DNA from: Vibrio sp. YMD68
Lineage (GTDB): Bacteria; Pseudomonadota; Gammaproteobacteria; Enterobacterales; Vibrionaceae
Direction of reading: 5' to 3'
DNA length: 64,000 nt
Assembly: GCF_029958905.1 (NCBI RefSeq)
Contig: NZ_CP124615.1
Span: forward strand, 104,228-168,227
Made by a program: the position numbers and the translations under genes. Positions 51,816 to 59,819 of this stretch are shown piece after piece; within the stretch, counting starts at the first letter, position 1, and the number at the start of each line of letters is the position of its first letter. The notes beneath the pieces are model-generated. The model worked only from the letters and a program-made list of their open reading frames with translations, searched no databases and was not told the DNA's origin.

Positions 51816-52307
51816 GTGAATATTGAAACTAAATTAGCATTGGTTGAAAGCAGTCAACGTATTGTTGGTATAAAAGAGGGGATGTTTGTACGTTTCTATG
51901 AGCAATCACTCTTTGGTTGGCAGCAGTGGGTATCTAAACAGGACCAATTACCGACATTGAAGGTGTTAAGGAAAAAGGTTAAGAAATTGAATGGAAGAGA
52001 GGTGTTGTATGGTGGGCTTCCTATAGAATCATTAAAGCAAGTCGGAATTGATGTAGGTACAGAGGCGGTTATTGAGTTAGAAATAATCATCGATTTTTCT
52101 GAGTGGCAGTCTTGGAGGCAAGGGCAGTGTGCTCAAATGGACGATATTGAAGAGAAATCACCTTATAACCCTTGTGATGACGATCTGTTAAATCGTCGAT
52201 ATGTTCGATTGTTTTTACCCGAAGCCATCGTTAATAAAGTGATGATGACGAAAGCTTCAAGCTCTTCATTAGATTGGTTGTTGATTGCTGTCAAGCAAGC
52301 GATATAA
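51816..52307 (+). CDS. Hypothetical DGR-associated protein, 163 residues
   Basis: SD AGGAGGGAAG is close to the codon at 51816 (GTG). Soluble, alternating strands and helices, no signal peptide, no family recognised. It sits between the VR gene and TR, where other DGRs have an accessory or chaperone gene. Cotranscription with TR (184 nt downstream) is likely. Confidence 0.65.
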   Translation: MNIETKLALVESSQRIVGIKEGMFVRFYEQSLFGWQQWVSKQDQLPTLKVLRKKVKKLNGREVLYGGLPIESLKQVGIDVGTEAVIELEIIIDFSEWQSWRQGQCAQMDDIEEKSPYNPCDDDLLNRRYVRLFLPEAIVNKVMMTKASSSSLDWLLIAVKQAI

Positions 52308-52490
52308 CGTTTTAATAAGATGGTTCTCGGAAAATCGACAGGGTACATAGCGACAATGTCGTGCTCAGAGAATGTTAATGTTACGATGTTAACATGTGGG
52401 CCCTGGTATGTTATCGGCATTTATGACCTTATGGGTGTTCAAGGGAAGCGAGTCGAAAGGCAACACTTCGAGTTAAACAATAAATGCAAA

Positions 52491-52626
52491 CGCGCGCGGT
52501 TGGCCGACCAACAACAACTATTGGTCGGCGACGCCTGATGGTTCTAACTATTACAACGTGAACCTCAACAATGGCAATGTCAACAGCAACAATCCGAGCA
52601 ACACGAACTACGCATCCTGCGTCTCA
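52491..52626 (+). repeat. DGR template repeat (TR)
   Basis: 136 bp very rich in AAC codons when read in the VR frame (W-P-T-N-N-N-Y-W ... N-T-N-Y-A-S-C-V-S). It does not form part of a plausible gene on the plus strand. The mutable adenines are on the plus strand, so the template RNA must be transcribed rightward, towards the convergent RT gene. No clear promoter seen in the 180 nt upstream. Confidence 0.95.
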
Positions 52627-53912
52627 GGCCAACATAAAACATCCGGAGCCATCTTATTAAAGTGAAGACCTTTTTTTATTGTGAAGTGAGTGTAATAACC
52701 GTTATTGGGTAATAAATAACGTTTAAGTTCGCCAAAATTATTATGATATATTTGCTTTCTTAACTGGCAATGATTGGCTTGACTAAGTAGTCCATAATAA
52801 CTATTTATCGTTGATTGCATGGCTTTTAGTTGGATGTAAAGTGGTGCATAATGGATACCATGTTTACTCCATCTTCCACGACTTGGTCTAGACTTTAAAA
52901 CGACGTTAGTCGCGCCAGTGTCTAGAATTACATTAAAGTAGCGCAAACGCTCTTTTAATGATGAAATGGTGGTTTTGCGAACATGTTTATAATGGGGAAA
53001 TACACGAAATCCCAAGTAATCAAACCCCTCCTCAATAGGTGATAAATGCACCTTTGTAGGATGTAATTTTAATTGCAGGCGAGAAGTGAGATACCATTCA
53101 ATATGTTCTTTCCATTCTTGCAATTTTTCAGGCGAATTAGATAAGATAAATAAATCATCCATATACCGAACGTACCCCTTAACCTTCAGTGTGTGTTTTA
53201 TTTCGTGGTCAAGGTTGTTGAGGTAAAAATTACCGAAGAGTTGACTAGTAACGCTACCTATGGGCAACCCAACCTGTTCCGTATTGTTAAACTGTAGTTT
53301 CTTATGTAACGGGATTTGGTTAAGTAAGTATTGGTTTCCAGTTCGCTCGTTTTGTAGCTTCGTGGCATCCTGCTCTATGATCTTTTCTATCAGATTGGCT
53401 AGGCAATATTGGCGCAATGGGCTTAATTTTGAGTTGTAAATGAGATTGTGTAGTTGCGTTAGAAGCTCTCTTTTATTAATGCTATTGAAATAACTGTAAA
53501 TGTCGAGCTGTAGCCCCCAAGTATGTCGTGGTTGGCGCATTAGTTTTTGAACTTTTGCAATAGCAGCAAGAGTTCCTTTACCTTTTCTATTAGCATAGGT
53601 GTCATCAATGAATTGATTTTCCATGATAGGTACCAATTGTAGTGCAATCCACATTTGAGCTATGCGATCTCTAAATGCAGGGGCATATATTTCTCTAAGC
53701 TTAGGTTCTGTGATTGCAAAATGATGATAAGAATAAGGTTGATATGTATTAGTTAATATTTCGGTTGACAGCTCATGGCATAGTTTCGGGAACTTTAAAG
53801 CGTTAGCAGATTTTTGTTGACTGCTTCCCGAAGTTTTTACACATTGCAGCAACTCTGCTGCGAGTTGATGGTGATATTTAAGGTTTGAATTTTGAATAAA
53901 GAGTTTCGTCAT
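52608..53912 (-). CDS. DGR reverse transcriptase
   Basis: 434 residues. 'LQLDIYSYFNSI' (D137, motif A), 'VGLPIGSVTSQLFGNFYLN' with IGSVTSQ at 218-224 (the DGR/group-II-like variant of the RT motif, ending in Q), and YMDD at 250-253. C-terminal thumb-like region about 300-400. The last codons (52608-52626) lie inside TR, and the TAG stop is formed by TR sequence. Start ATG 53912 overlaps the 5' end of avd. Confidence 0.95.
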   Translation of the reverse strand: MTKLFIQNSNLKYHHQLAAELLQCVKTSGSSQQKSANALKFPKLCHELSTEILTNTYQPYSYHHFAITEPKLREIYAPAFRDRIAQMWIALQLVPIMENQFIDDTYANRKGKGTLAAIAKVQKLMRQPRHTWGLQLDIYSYFNSINKRELLTQLHNLIYNSKLSPLRQYCLANLIEKIIEQDATKLQNERTGNQYLLNQIPLHKKLQFNNTEQVGLPIGSVTSQLFGNFYLNNLDHEIKHTLKVKGYVRYMDDLFILSNSPEKLQEWKEHIEWYLTSRLQLKLHPTKVHLSPIEEGFDYLGFRVFPHYKHVRKTTISSLKERLRYFNVILDTGATNVVLKSRPSRGRWSKHGIHYAPLYIQLKAMQSTINSYYGLLSQANHCQLRKQIYHNNFGELKRYLLPNNGYYTHFTIKKGLHFNKMAPDVLCWPETQDA

Positions 53913-54308
53913 AATCGTCTCTACTATGATTTACAAAAGTTGTACAAATTGTATTGGAACCAACATCAACACTTACCCAAAGCATTTCGCTTTACAACAG
54001 GAGAACAAATCCTCAACGAACTCACGAAGTGTATTCGTTACTCTGTTCAAGCTAATTTGTACGGAAAATCTCTCGAAGGAATATTGCGAGCCCTAGATTT
54101 ATTACTAGAACTTAGTGCACTTTTAGAAACCGTACAAAGTTTATTAATGTTAGCTTGGGAATTAAAATTCTTGCCTCATGGCGCTCTGGTTGCTTTGACT
54201 GAACAACTTGGGCATGTATCAAGACAAACTACAGGATGGCGAAAGTGGTTCCAAGGAAAATCTCTCGAAATAAATGCACCTATTTCTTCTCCAAGTGGGA
54301 GCGCTTAG
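53892..54308 (+). CDS. avd: Avd-like DGR accessory protein
   Basis: 138 residues, starting at TTG 53892 (no in-frame ATG near; AAGG about 8 nt upstream). Four-helix-bundle pattern: 'LYYDLQKLYKLYWNQHQHLP', 'FTTGEQILNELTKCIRYSV', 'ILRALDLLLELSALLETVQS', 'ALVALTEQLGHVSRQTTGW'. Avd forms a pentamer that binds the RT and is needed for cDNA synthesis. Overlaps the RT 5' end by 21 nt in divergent orientation. Confidence 0.85.
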   Translation: MNKEFRHNRLYYDLQKLYKLYWNQHQHLPKAFRFTTGEQILNELTKCIRYSVQANLYGKSLEGILRALDLLLELSALLETVQSLLMLAWELKFLPHGALVALTEQLGHVSRQTTGWRKWFQGKSLEINAPISSPSGSA

Positions 54309-54330
54309 ATTAGAGCTACTGGCATATTAC

Positions 54331-54514
54331 TATTCAAAAAGACAATATTGTTCTAGAGAAACTGCTTGAGAACTTAGAGCCTTGGAGAGAGGAGAGCATG
54401 GTCGAACTGGTGGCCTAAGAAGGATATTAGCAAATAAGCCGTTCCCGTCAGCCCTTATAAATAAAGGGCTGTAGGCTCACATTGGACTTTTCGCTGAAAT
54501 GGGCGCAAAACCCC
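54331..54514 (-). repeat. Right 184-bp terminal inverted repeat
   Basis: Inverted partner of 40841-41024, differing at roughly 20 positions, mostly between tnpA end and the outer repeat. The outer 38 bp has one difference. Confidence 0.92.
54332..54418 (+). pseudogene. 3' stub of a second tnpA
   Basis: Reads IQKDNIVLEKLLENLEPWRE-ESMVELVA and stop, matching the last 28 residues of TnpA with one substitution (E for D). Synonymous differences to the left copy show it comes from a related but distinct transposon. Confidence 0.9.
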
Positions 54515-54519
54515 AAAAT

Positions 54520-54697
54520 GTGGAACGAATTGGCCCAACATCCATTAAATAATGGCGACGCGGTTTGTGAAGAGTCAGTTACTGGAGAGTGTTGGCAATA
54601 CATGGGTACGCAAGGTGGTAAGCACAATTTTCGCCACCGCTGTCACCCTAAAACAGGTTGCCGCCAATACCTAGATATCGACGCTGTGACCGTATAA
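54520..54697 (+). pseudogene. 3' fragment of the small gene split by the transposon
   Basis: Continues the 40785 frame after the AAAAT duplication: ...DKM-WNELAQHPLNNGDAVC... to TAA at 54697. Cys/His-rich end (ECWQYM, FRHRCHPKTGCRQY) may bind a metal. The restored gene would be about 77 residues, function unknown. Confidence 0.85.
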
Positions 54698-54712
54698 GTA
54701 AACCAATCTTTA

Positions 54713-54783
54713 AACCCTAGCGGGGCATCAAAGCCCCTTTGGGGCCTTGGTGTCCCTCAATGACATATTTGGAGGATTCCATG
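54713..54783 (+). promoter_or_regulatory. Leader switch
   Basis: H1 GGGGC/GCCCC with loop ATCAAA (54727-54732); R1 GGGGCATCAA pairs 10/10 (two G-U) with R2 TTGGTGTCCC (54747-54756); R2 pairs with GAGGATTCCA before the ATG with mismatches. Confidence 0.65.
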
Positions 54784-55167
54784 TCAATTTGTGATGAAGC
54801 AATGTCTAAGGCCACTAACAAAGGCTATTTGATAACCGCAGAAGGCTGCACTCCAGTCGATATTCCAAAAGAAGACGGATTACAAACTATGTATAAGCTA
54901 ATCGGCTGTAGCATGGTCCAGAGCTTTGATTGGGAGCTATCGAATGGAAAAACAGTAAGTCTTTATCTTGATGAAGAAGGACTGTTCAGTAGCGGTATCA
55001 AGCTCGGTTGTATATTACATGGTGCAGATTCACCTGTTGTAGGCAACATCATCGTGCTGGGTACTCCAGATTACAGCGATGGTGAAGGTTATGACACTTC
55101 TGCACCGGAAGACTTTGAAGAGCATCAGTTGATCGCTCGGAAAGGTCTTTTGGACATCTGTGCTTAA
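54781..55167 (+). CDS. DUF3846-like protein
   Basis: 128 residues from ATG 54781. 'GYLITAEGCTPVDIPKEDGL ... IGCSMVQSF ... LYLDEEGLFSSG ... VVGNIIVLGT' follows the DUF3846 layout found on plasmids and phages. Function unknown. Confidence 0.72.
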   Translation: MSICDEAMSKATNKGYLITAEGCTPVDIPKEDGLQTMYKLIGCSMVQSFDWELSNGKTVSLYLDEEGLFSSGIKLGCILHGADSPVVGNIIVLGTPDYSDGEGYDTSAPEDFEEHQLIARKGLLDICA

Positions 55168-55188
55168 CTATTAAATCCGAAATCATTA

Positions 55189-55257
55189 AAACCCTAAGGG
55201 GGCACCAATCCCTTAGGGGGAGGTGTCTCCTCAAAAAAAAACAAGGAGATAGCTATG
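55189..55257 (+). promoter_or_regulatory. Leader switch
   Basis: H1 CTAAGGG (55194-55200) / CCCTTAG (55210-55216), loop GGCACCAAT; GGCACC pairs with GGTGTC (R2, 55221-55230); R2 TCTCC pairs with GGAGA at the SD (55245-55249). Confidence 0.68.
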
Positions 55258-56160
55258 ATTAAAACTCATTTCAATAACCAACTGAAAAAACTTGGCTACC
55301 CAGAAGGTCTGACAATCGAGTACAGCCTTAGTTACTGTCAAGGTGATGGTATGAGTTTCTATGGAAACCTCGATGAGGATGATCTAGAGAAGCTTATGCT
55401 GCGAATTTATGACCCAAATACAGCAGGTGAAAACGCCGTACTTCGCGTAAAAAACCTTTTGGTTCGTAAAGAAGCATTATCTATGTTGGAAATATTAAGG
55501 GAAGCAGATATAGGATGTTGCAGAATGTCGATTGAGCGAAACTCTCATGGGCATCGGTACAGCCACTATAACTGCATGGATCTTTGTCATGAAGTCGATT
55601 TTGAAAGTTTCTCTGAGGAGCATTTTGAAGCGATTCGTGCCGCTGGTCTGGTAACAGGTGAAGTGACTGATGAGCACATCACTAGATGGCAAAGCATTTG
55701 GAACGACTTTGTGAGTCGTCTCGAACATGACATCAAATCTACATCCCAACAGCTTGAAGCCGAAGGCTATGCGCTGGTGGAAGGTACGCCATACGAAGAA
55801 GTTGTTTCCTGGGAGTTTAATACAGCTGACTACACAGTCCAGCTTAAAGAGCATCCCGAGCATGACTTTGATATTGGATGCTGGGACGAAGAGTTAGCAT
55901 TACAAACAATACAGGATATTGTTGATGGTAAGCAGCGCTATCTGAGGTTGGAAGCTAAGATCCTCGACCGAGAGACGGAAGAGGAACTAGCATCTGAATC
56001 TATAGGTGGCCTGGTTATAGATGTTAATGACAGAAGTTATGGAAGTTACCGCCGCGAATTGGTCAGTAATGCCATAGCAGAAGTTCGTAAAATACAGCTC
56101 AACAATGCTATATCAGAACATCATCAAATGCAGGAATCGTTAGTTCGTAAAGCGGCCTAA
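55255..56160 (+). CDS. Hypothetical protein, 301 residues
   Basis: The N-terminus 'LTIEYSLSYCQGDGMSFYG' resembles a segment found in several phage/plasmid proteins of unknown function. Acidic, soluble, C-terminal half helical. No catalytic motif seen. Confidence 0.68.
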   Translation: MIKTHFNNQLKKLGYPEGLTIEYSLSYCQGDGMSFYGNLDEDDLEKLMLRIYDPNTAGENAVLRVKNLLVRKEALSMLEILREADIGCCRMSIERNSHGHRYSHYNCMDLCHEVDFESFSEEHFEAIRAAGLVTGEVTDEHITRWQSIWNDFVSRLEHDIKSTSQQLEAEGYALVEGTPYEEVVSWEFNTADYTVQLKEHPEHDFDIGCWDEELALQTIQDIVDGKQRYLRLEAKILDRETEEELASESIGGLVIDVNDRSYGSYRRELVSNAIAEVRKIQLNNAISEHHQMQESLVRKAA

Positions 56161-56169
56161 CATTTTTAC

Positions 56170-56245
56170 TTAACCCTAGAGGGGGGCTTGCTCCCCTTGT
56201 GGGGCAACCCCCTTCGATTTAAATAATTGAAGGAGAAACACTATG
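56170..56245 (+). promoter_or_regulatory. Leader switch
   Basis: GGGGGGCTTGC pairs with GCAACCCCC (one bulge); CCTTC pairs with GAAGG across the SD. Confidence 0.55.
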
Positions 56246-56800
56246 GGATTTTCTAGCTGGAAAACGTGTGATTCAAAAGAAAGCATCTCGAATGTATATT
56301 CTGGACGTCAAGTTCGCACTGTTTACTTACTACAACCTCATGGTCAGAAACCATTACAGGAAAATGCTTACGAGGGCTATGGCATATTTGGTGGAGTCAA
56401 CGCCCATGTCTGGCTGGCAAAAGCAAACTTAGATAAGAACATTGCATCTGGAATGGATGACGAAACTTTGCGGATCATAGGGGTTTATCTGAGCTGTGGC
56501 TTTGATTTTTACCGAGATAAGAACAAGCAAGTTTATGCTTGTTCAGACGAGGTGATGGTGATAGAAGCTCTTGGCTTGTTTGACTTCCCGATTGTAAAGA
56601 TAAATAGTTATGATGAAATGTTCACCGTCGATGGAGTATCTGGCACAATGGAACAGCATGAATGGAATGGACGTTTAACAAAGCAAACTCCGCCTTCAAT
56701 TGCTTATCCTCTGAAATTTTCGTTTAACGAAAATGCGCGATATGAAGCCTATTCGGCATCAGAGGCGTGTGACAAGCAAGGATATTTCTACGATGATTAA
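56243..56800 (+). CDS. Hypothetical protein, 185 residues
   Basis: Soluble alpha/beta; 'ENAYEGYGIFGGVNAHVWLA' near residue 40 is the most distinctive stretch. Not assigned. Confidence 0.66.
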   Translation: MGFSSWKTCDSKESISNVYSGRQVRTVYLLQPHGQKPLQENAYEGYGIFGGVNAHVWLAKANLDKNIASGMDDETLRIIGVYLSCGFDFYRDKNKQVYACSDEVMVIEALGLFDFPIVKINSYDEMFTVDGVSGTMEQHEWNGRLTKQTPPSIAYPLKFSFNENARYEAYSASEACDKQGYFYDD

Positions 56801-56801
56801 C

Positions 56802-56920
56802 AGTGAGGGGCGAAAGCCCCCACTTTCCCTTAGGTGTTATAGAGTACCTAACGGAAAGTGACGAATTCTACTCTCATTGAGAGTGAAGACGCGATAGCTG
56901 GTCGCTAAAAACAAACAGCA
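56802..56920 (+). promoter_or_regulatory. Structured element E10 with pseudoknot
   Basis: AGTG-GGGG / CCCC-CACT hairpin; long hairpin CACTTTCC (56821-56828) / GGAAAGTG (56853-56860) with inner TTAGGT/ACCTAA; CTCTCA/TGAGAG hairpin; pseudoknot GCGA (56891-56894) / TCGC, GCTG to CAGC (56916-56919). Very similar to E3. Confidence 0.67.
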
Positions 56921-56955
56921 TTCAATTTAAGTGAAAGTTCTCTTTCGCCCTTCAT

Positions 56956-57022
56956 AACCCAGTCGGGTACACCAACCCGACATGGGCCAGGTGTACCTGC
57001 AAACTGTAGGAGTACACCTATG
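56956..57022 (+). promoter_or_regulatory. Leader switch, R1 and R3 near-identical
   Basis: H1 GTCGGGT (56962-56968) / ACCCGAC (56975-56981); R1 GGTACACC (56966-56973) pairs 8/8 with R2 GGTGTACC (56990-56997); R2 AGGTGTAC pairs 8/8 with R3 GTACACCT (57012-57019). The two partners of R2 are almost the same sequence. Confidence 0.72.
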
Positions 57023-57580
57023 TCTAACATTGCAATTCTGCAACATCTGCAACAACGTATGCTTGAAATTTCGAATGCGGAAAAACTACCTCTCCATTTC
57101 AAATCTGATTTGGAGATTGATGGTAAAGAGCTCGAACGTTTCAAAAGCAATCCAAGCGGTAAATTCGTTTGGTTACTGCGTCCATCTGGAACTCAAATAG
57201 TTCCGGTTGGACTTGGCGTTAACCCCGTGCATATAACGTACTGGATTTGGTCTGAACAAGGGCCAGATATCAAAGCGTTTGTCGTGGATATCAACGCTGG
57301 CACTATAGAGAAGATTACTCATGAGCAAGCAGAGAGCCTCATTATGATGCCTCCTTGCAAAATCTCTACTCTAATGAGTAAAGAAGAAGTAATCGAGAAA
57401 GTAGCTTGCGTTCTCCGCGAAGGCGTAAACAGTAAGATTTGGGGAGCTTTTAACCCTCCATCTCTTGATGATTACGCTCAGTGGAATTGGATCGACTGGC
57501 TAACTTACTTCAAATCATCAGGTAATCACCTGATGCAATCCTTCTTGGGTAAGGCCATACGCAGAGTTAATGGTCAATAG
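57020..57580 (+). CDS. Hypothetical protein, 186 residues
   Basis: Soluble; helical N- and C-terminal parts, central strands ('GKFVWLLRPSGTQIVPVGL'). No family recognised. Start right after R3 of the leader. Confidence 0.67.
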   Translation: MSNIAILQHLQQRMLEISNAEKLPLHFKSDLEIDGKELERFKSNPSGKFVWLLRPSGTQIVPVGLGVNPVHITYWIWSEQGPDIKAFVVDINAGTIEKITHEQAESLIMMPPCKISTLMSKEEVIEKVACVLREGVNSKIWGAFNPPSLDDYAQWNWIDWLTYFKSSGNHLMQSFLGKAIRRVNGQ

Positions 57581-57589
57581 CCCAAAATC

Positions 57590-57731
57590 AAACCCCAGCC
57601 GGGGAGAGCATCTCCGGTAGGGGAGCCTCCTTGGCTATTTTTTCCCGGTGTCGGGGTTTCCCTAAAGCCCCTGATACGGGGGACTTAGGGAAGCCTCGAT
57701 GTCGGGGTTTCAGCTAAGGAGAAACACTATG
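57590..57731 (+). promoter_or_regulatory. Leader region of the primase gene
   Basis: A leader-type H1 (CCGG..AGA/TCTCCGG) is followed by a long hairpin TTCCCTAA (57658-57665) / TTAGGGAA (57685-57692) resembling the E-element hairpins but without the pseudoknot, and a direct repeat of TGTCGGGGTTTC (57650, 57700). SD AAGGAG precedes ATG 57729. Confidence 0.45.
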
Positions 57732-59507
57732 GATAACTCATATTTCTATAAAGCAGACGAAGTTCGTAGCCTCGCTAAGGGTCAATGGCTTTTCATTTTG
57801 GCGCATTTAATGCCTGAACTGGAACCAGCACTCAAAAAAGCGGGAAAGTCCCATGTTACATGTCCGTTTCATGGTGGCAAAAAAGACTTCCGTATGTTCA
57901 AAGATGCTCACGAAACAGGTGGTGCTATTTGTTCTTGCGGTTCTTGGCATGATGGCTTTGAGCTATTAAACCAAGCAAGAGGGTGGGATTTTGCTGAATG
58001 CCTACAGCAAGTTGGTGACTTGTTGATGGCTCCAAAGCATTTCAAGCGTCAGCAAAGCTCCAATAATACAAGTTCACCGCGCCGAGCACAGCAATCTGCT
58101 CCGGCAAAAGTGAATAACACCAAATACGATCCAAATCGTCGCCCTAAGTATCAGGGCACTTTAATTGCTCACGGTCAAGCTCCTTACCAGGACGACCCGA
58201 TAAATGAACCAAGCTATTTTGCTTACATTCGTTTATCAACGGGCAATGAACGTAAGATTTGGGGCGTTGATCTAGAAAGAGCAATCGGAGAATGCGGTGC
58301 TGTATATGGTGATGAAGTCACTCTCACAAATTTGGGACGTGAAGCTGTTACCGTAATGCAGCCTGTATTTGAAGAAGGCACTGGAGAGATCATTGGTGAG
58401 AAACCAGTTCAAACACATCGCAATACGTGGGTGGTTGAAGTGAAAACTAAGAGTGTTCGTACTGCTAAACCAGAGTCTGTAGCGCAGGCAAAGGTTTCAA
58501 ACAGCAGCTATGTCTCTCACTCTGCTCCTGGTTCTTATAACGAAGAGTCATGGGCTGATTCAAATGTTCCGACAGAACAATATGAGGATAATCATTCTTC
58601 ATGTAGCCCTGTTGAGCATCACCAAGATGCCGTAGTTGAACAAGAACATTCAGAAAGCAAGGTTGTTCCGCTCTTTGCTGAGCAGTCAAAGCCTTGGTTG
58701 ATGGAACTTCAAGAGGAAATGCAAAAGAGAGCTGAACGCGAACGTGTTTACAATGCTCGCCTTTGTGAAAAAATTGAGAAGATCTGGAATGAATGTTTGC
58801 CCTTTAACTGTGCAGCAGCTGAGCCGTTACGTGCCTATTTCGTCAATCGCAAACTTTTGTTTGCACATGATGTAGTAGAACAGACAGACAGCCTGCGATT
58901 CCACCCAAGTATGTCCTATTACGATGAAGATGGTAATGAGGTTGGAAAATTTCCAGCCGCAGTACAAGCCATCCGAGACGCGAAAGGAAACTTGGTTACT
59001 TTACATCGTACATATCTGACCAAAAGTGGTAAGAAGGCCAAAGTAGAATGCGCTAAAAAGATGATGCCTGTTCCTGATGGATTGAGTGTCACTGGCGGTG
59101 CAGTTCGCTTAGGTATGCCAACAGAAGGAGTATTAGGTTTGGCAGAAGGCTTGGAAACAGCATTGTCTGGGTTCCGTGCTACTCATATCCCTACATGGTC
59201 CACAGTGAATGCTACTCTTTTGGAAAACTTTGAAGTTCCAGACGAGTTAGACATCCACACTGTCGTTATCTTTGCAGATAAGGATAAGTCGCTAACAGGG
59301 GAACGCTCCGCAAATGTGCTGAAATCTAAGCTTGAAAAGCAAGGATATACAGTTCATGTGCTGTTACCTAAGCTGCCTATTCCACCTCGTGCAAAAGGTA
59401 TAGATTGGAACGATGTCCTGGTAACTCAAGGACAGATGGGATTCCCGCCGATTAGTACACTCCGCGAGTTTATTGCGCGTAGGGCTGGTGCTTATGGGCG
59501 TGTATAA
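57729..59507 (+). CDS. DNA primase-like protein: zinc ribbon plus Toprim
   Basis: 592 residues from ATG 57729. N-terminal zinc-binding motif 'CPFHGGKKDFR ... CSCGSWH' (about 45-80) of phage primase type; a long low-complexity linker (about 245-335); C-terminal Toprim-like fold 'GVLGLAEGLETALSG', 'WSTVNATLLENF', 'VVIFADKDKSLTGERSANVL'. Such proteins prime transferred or replicating plasmid DNA. No helicase motifs seen, so it is a stand-alone primase. Confidence 0.85.
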   Translation: MDNSYFYKADEVRSLAKGQWLFILAHLMPELEPALKKAGKSHVTCPFHGGKKDFRMFKDAHETGGAICSCGSWHDGFELLNQARGWDFAECLQQVGDLLMAPKHFKRQQSSNNTSSPRRAQQSAPAKVNNTKYDPNRRPKYQGTLIAHGQAPYQDDPINEPSYFAYIRLSTGNERKIWGVDLERAIGECGAVYGDEVTLTNLGREAVTVMQPVFEEGTGEIIGEKPVQTHRNTWVVEVKTKSVRTAKPESVAQAKVSNSSYVSHSAPGSYNEESWADSNVPTEQYEDNHSSCSPVEHHQDAVVEQEHSESKVVPLFAEQSKPWLMELQEEMQKRAERERVYNARLCEKIEKIWNECLPFNCAAAEPLRAYFVNRKLLFAHDVVEQTDSLRFHPSMSYYDEDGNEVGKFPAAVQAIRDAKGNLVTLHRTYLTKSGKKAKVECAKKMMPVPDGLSVTGGAVRLGMPTEGVLGLAEGLETALSGFRATHIPTWSTVNATLLENFEVPDELDIHTVVIFADKDKSLTGERSANVLKSKLEKQGYTVHVLLPKLPIPPRAKGIDWNDVLVTQGQMGFPPISTLREFIARRAGAYGRV

Positions 59508-59739
59508 CCTAGCAGAAGTAAACACTGAGCCAGGTAACGAAGCTACTTGTCCCTTCTCACCTCCTTTGGGGTGGGAAGGTGATGAGAGCGCCTATCTAGA
59601 ATTGATGCGTCAACGTTACAAAGACAGAAACTTCAACCAATTAATAATTGGAACTGTCTGGTGTTCAAAAAAAATGGACATACATTACTCTGGGCCGTTT
59701 GCAGAACAGGCAGCTCAGATTGTTAATAAACTCCGGTAG
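59494..59739 (+). CDS. Hypothetical protein, 81 residues
   Basis: ATG 59494 overlaps the primase end by 14 nt, suggesting coupling. Ends inside an 8-bp hairpin CCGGTAGC/GCTACCGG (59733-59754) that contains its stop. Unknown. Confidence 0.6.
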   Translation: MGVYNLAEVNTEPGNEATCPFSPPLGWEGDESAYLELMRQRYKDRNFNQLIIGTVWCSKKMDIHYSGPFAEQAAQIVNKLR

Positions 59740-59819
59740 CATTTTAGCTACCGGACCATCTAATTACTGAGGGGAACCAAACCTGATGGGTCTGTTCGTC
59801 TCACCAAAGGAGAATTACT

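Larger units (their letters stand above)
47504..54308. other. Diversity-generating retroelement (complete set of parts)
   Basis: Target gene with VR at its 3' end, an accessory gene, TR, DGR-type RT and Avd, all within 6.8 kb inside the transposon. The RT is transcribed opposite to TR and target; Avd is divergent from RT. 21 of 22 VR/TR differences are at TR adenines, showing that adenine-specific retro-mutagenesis has acted here. Confidence 0.93.

Noticed and set aside
52320..52538. 72-codon plus-strand frame overlapping TR
   Set aside because: It runs into TR in a frame other than the VR frame, has no SD and odd composition; TR is better explained as non-coding template.
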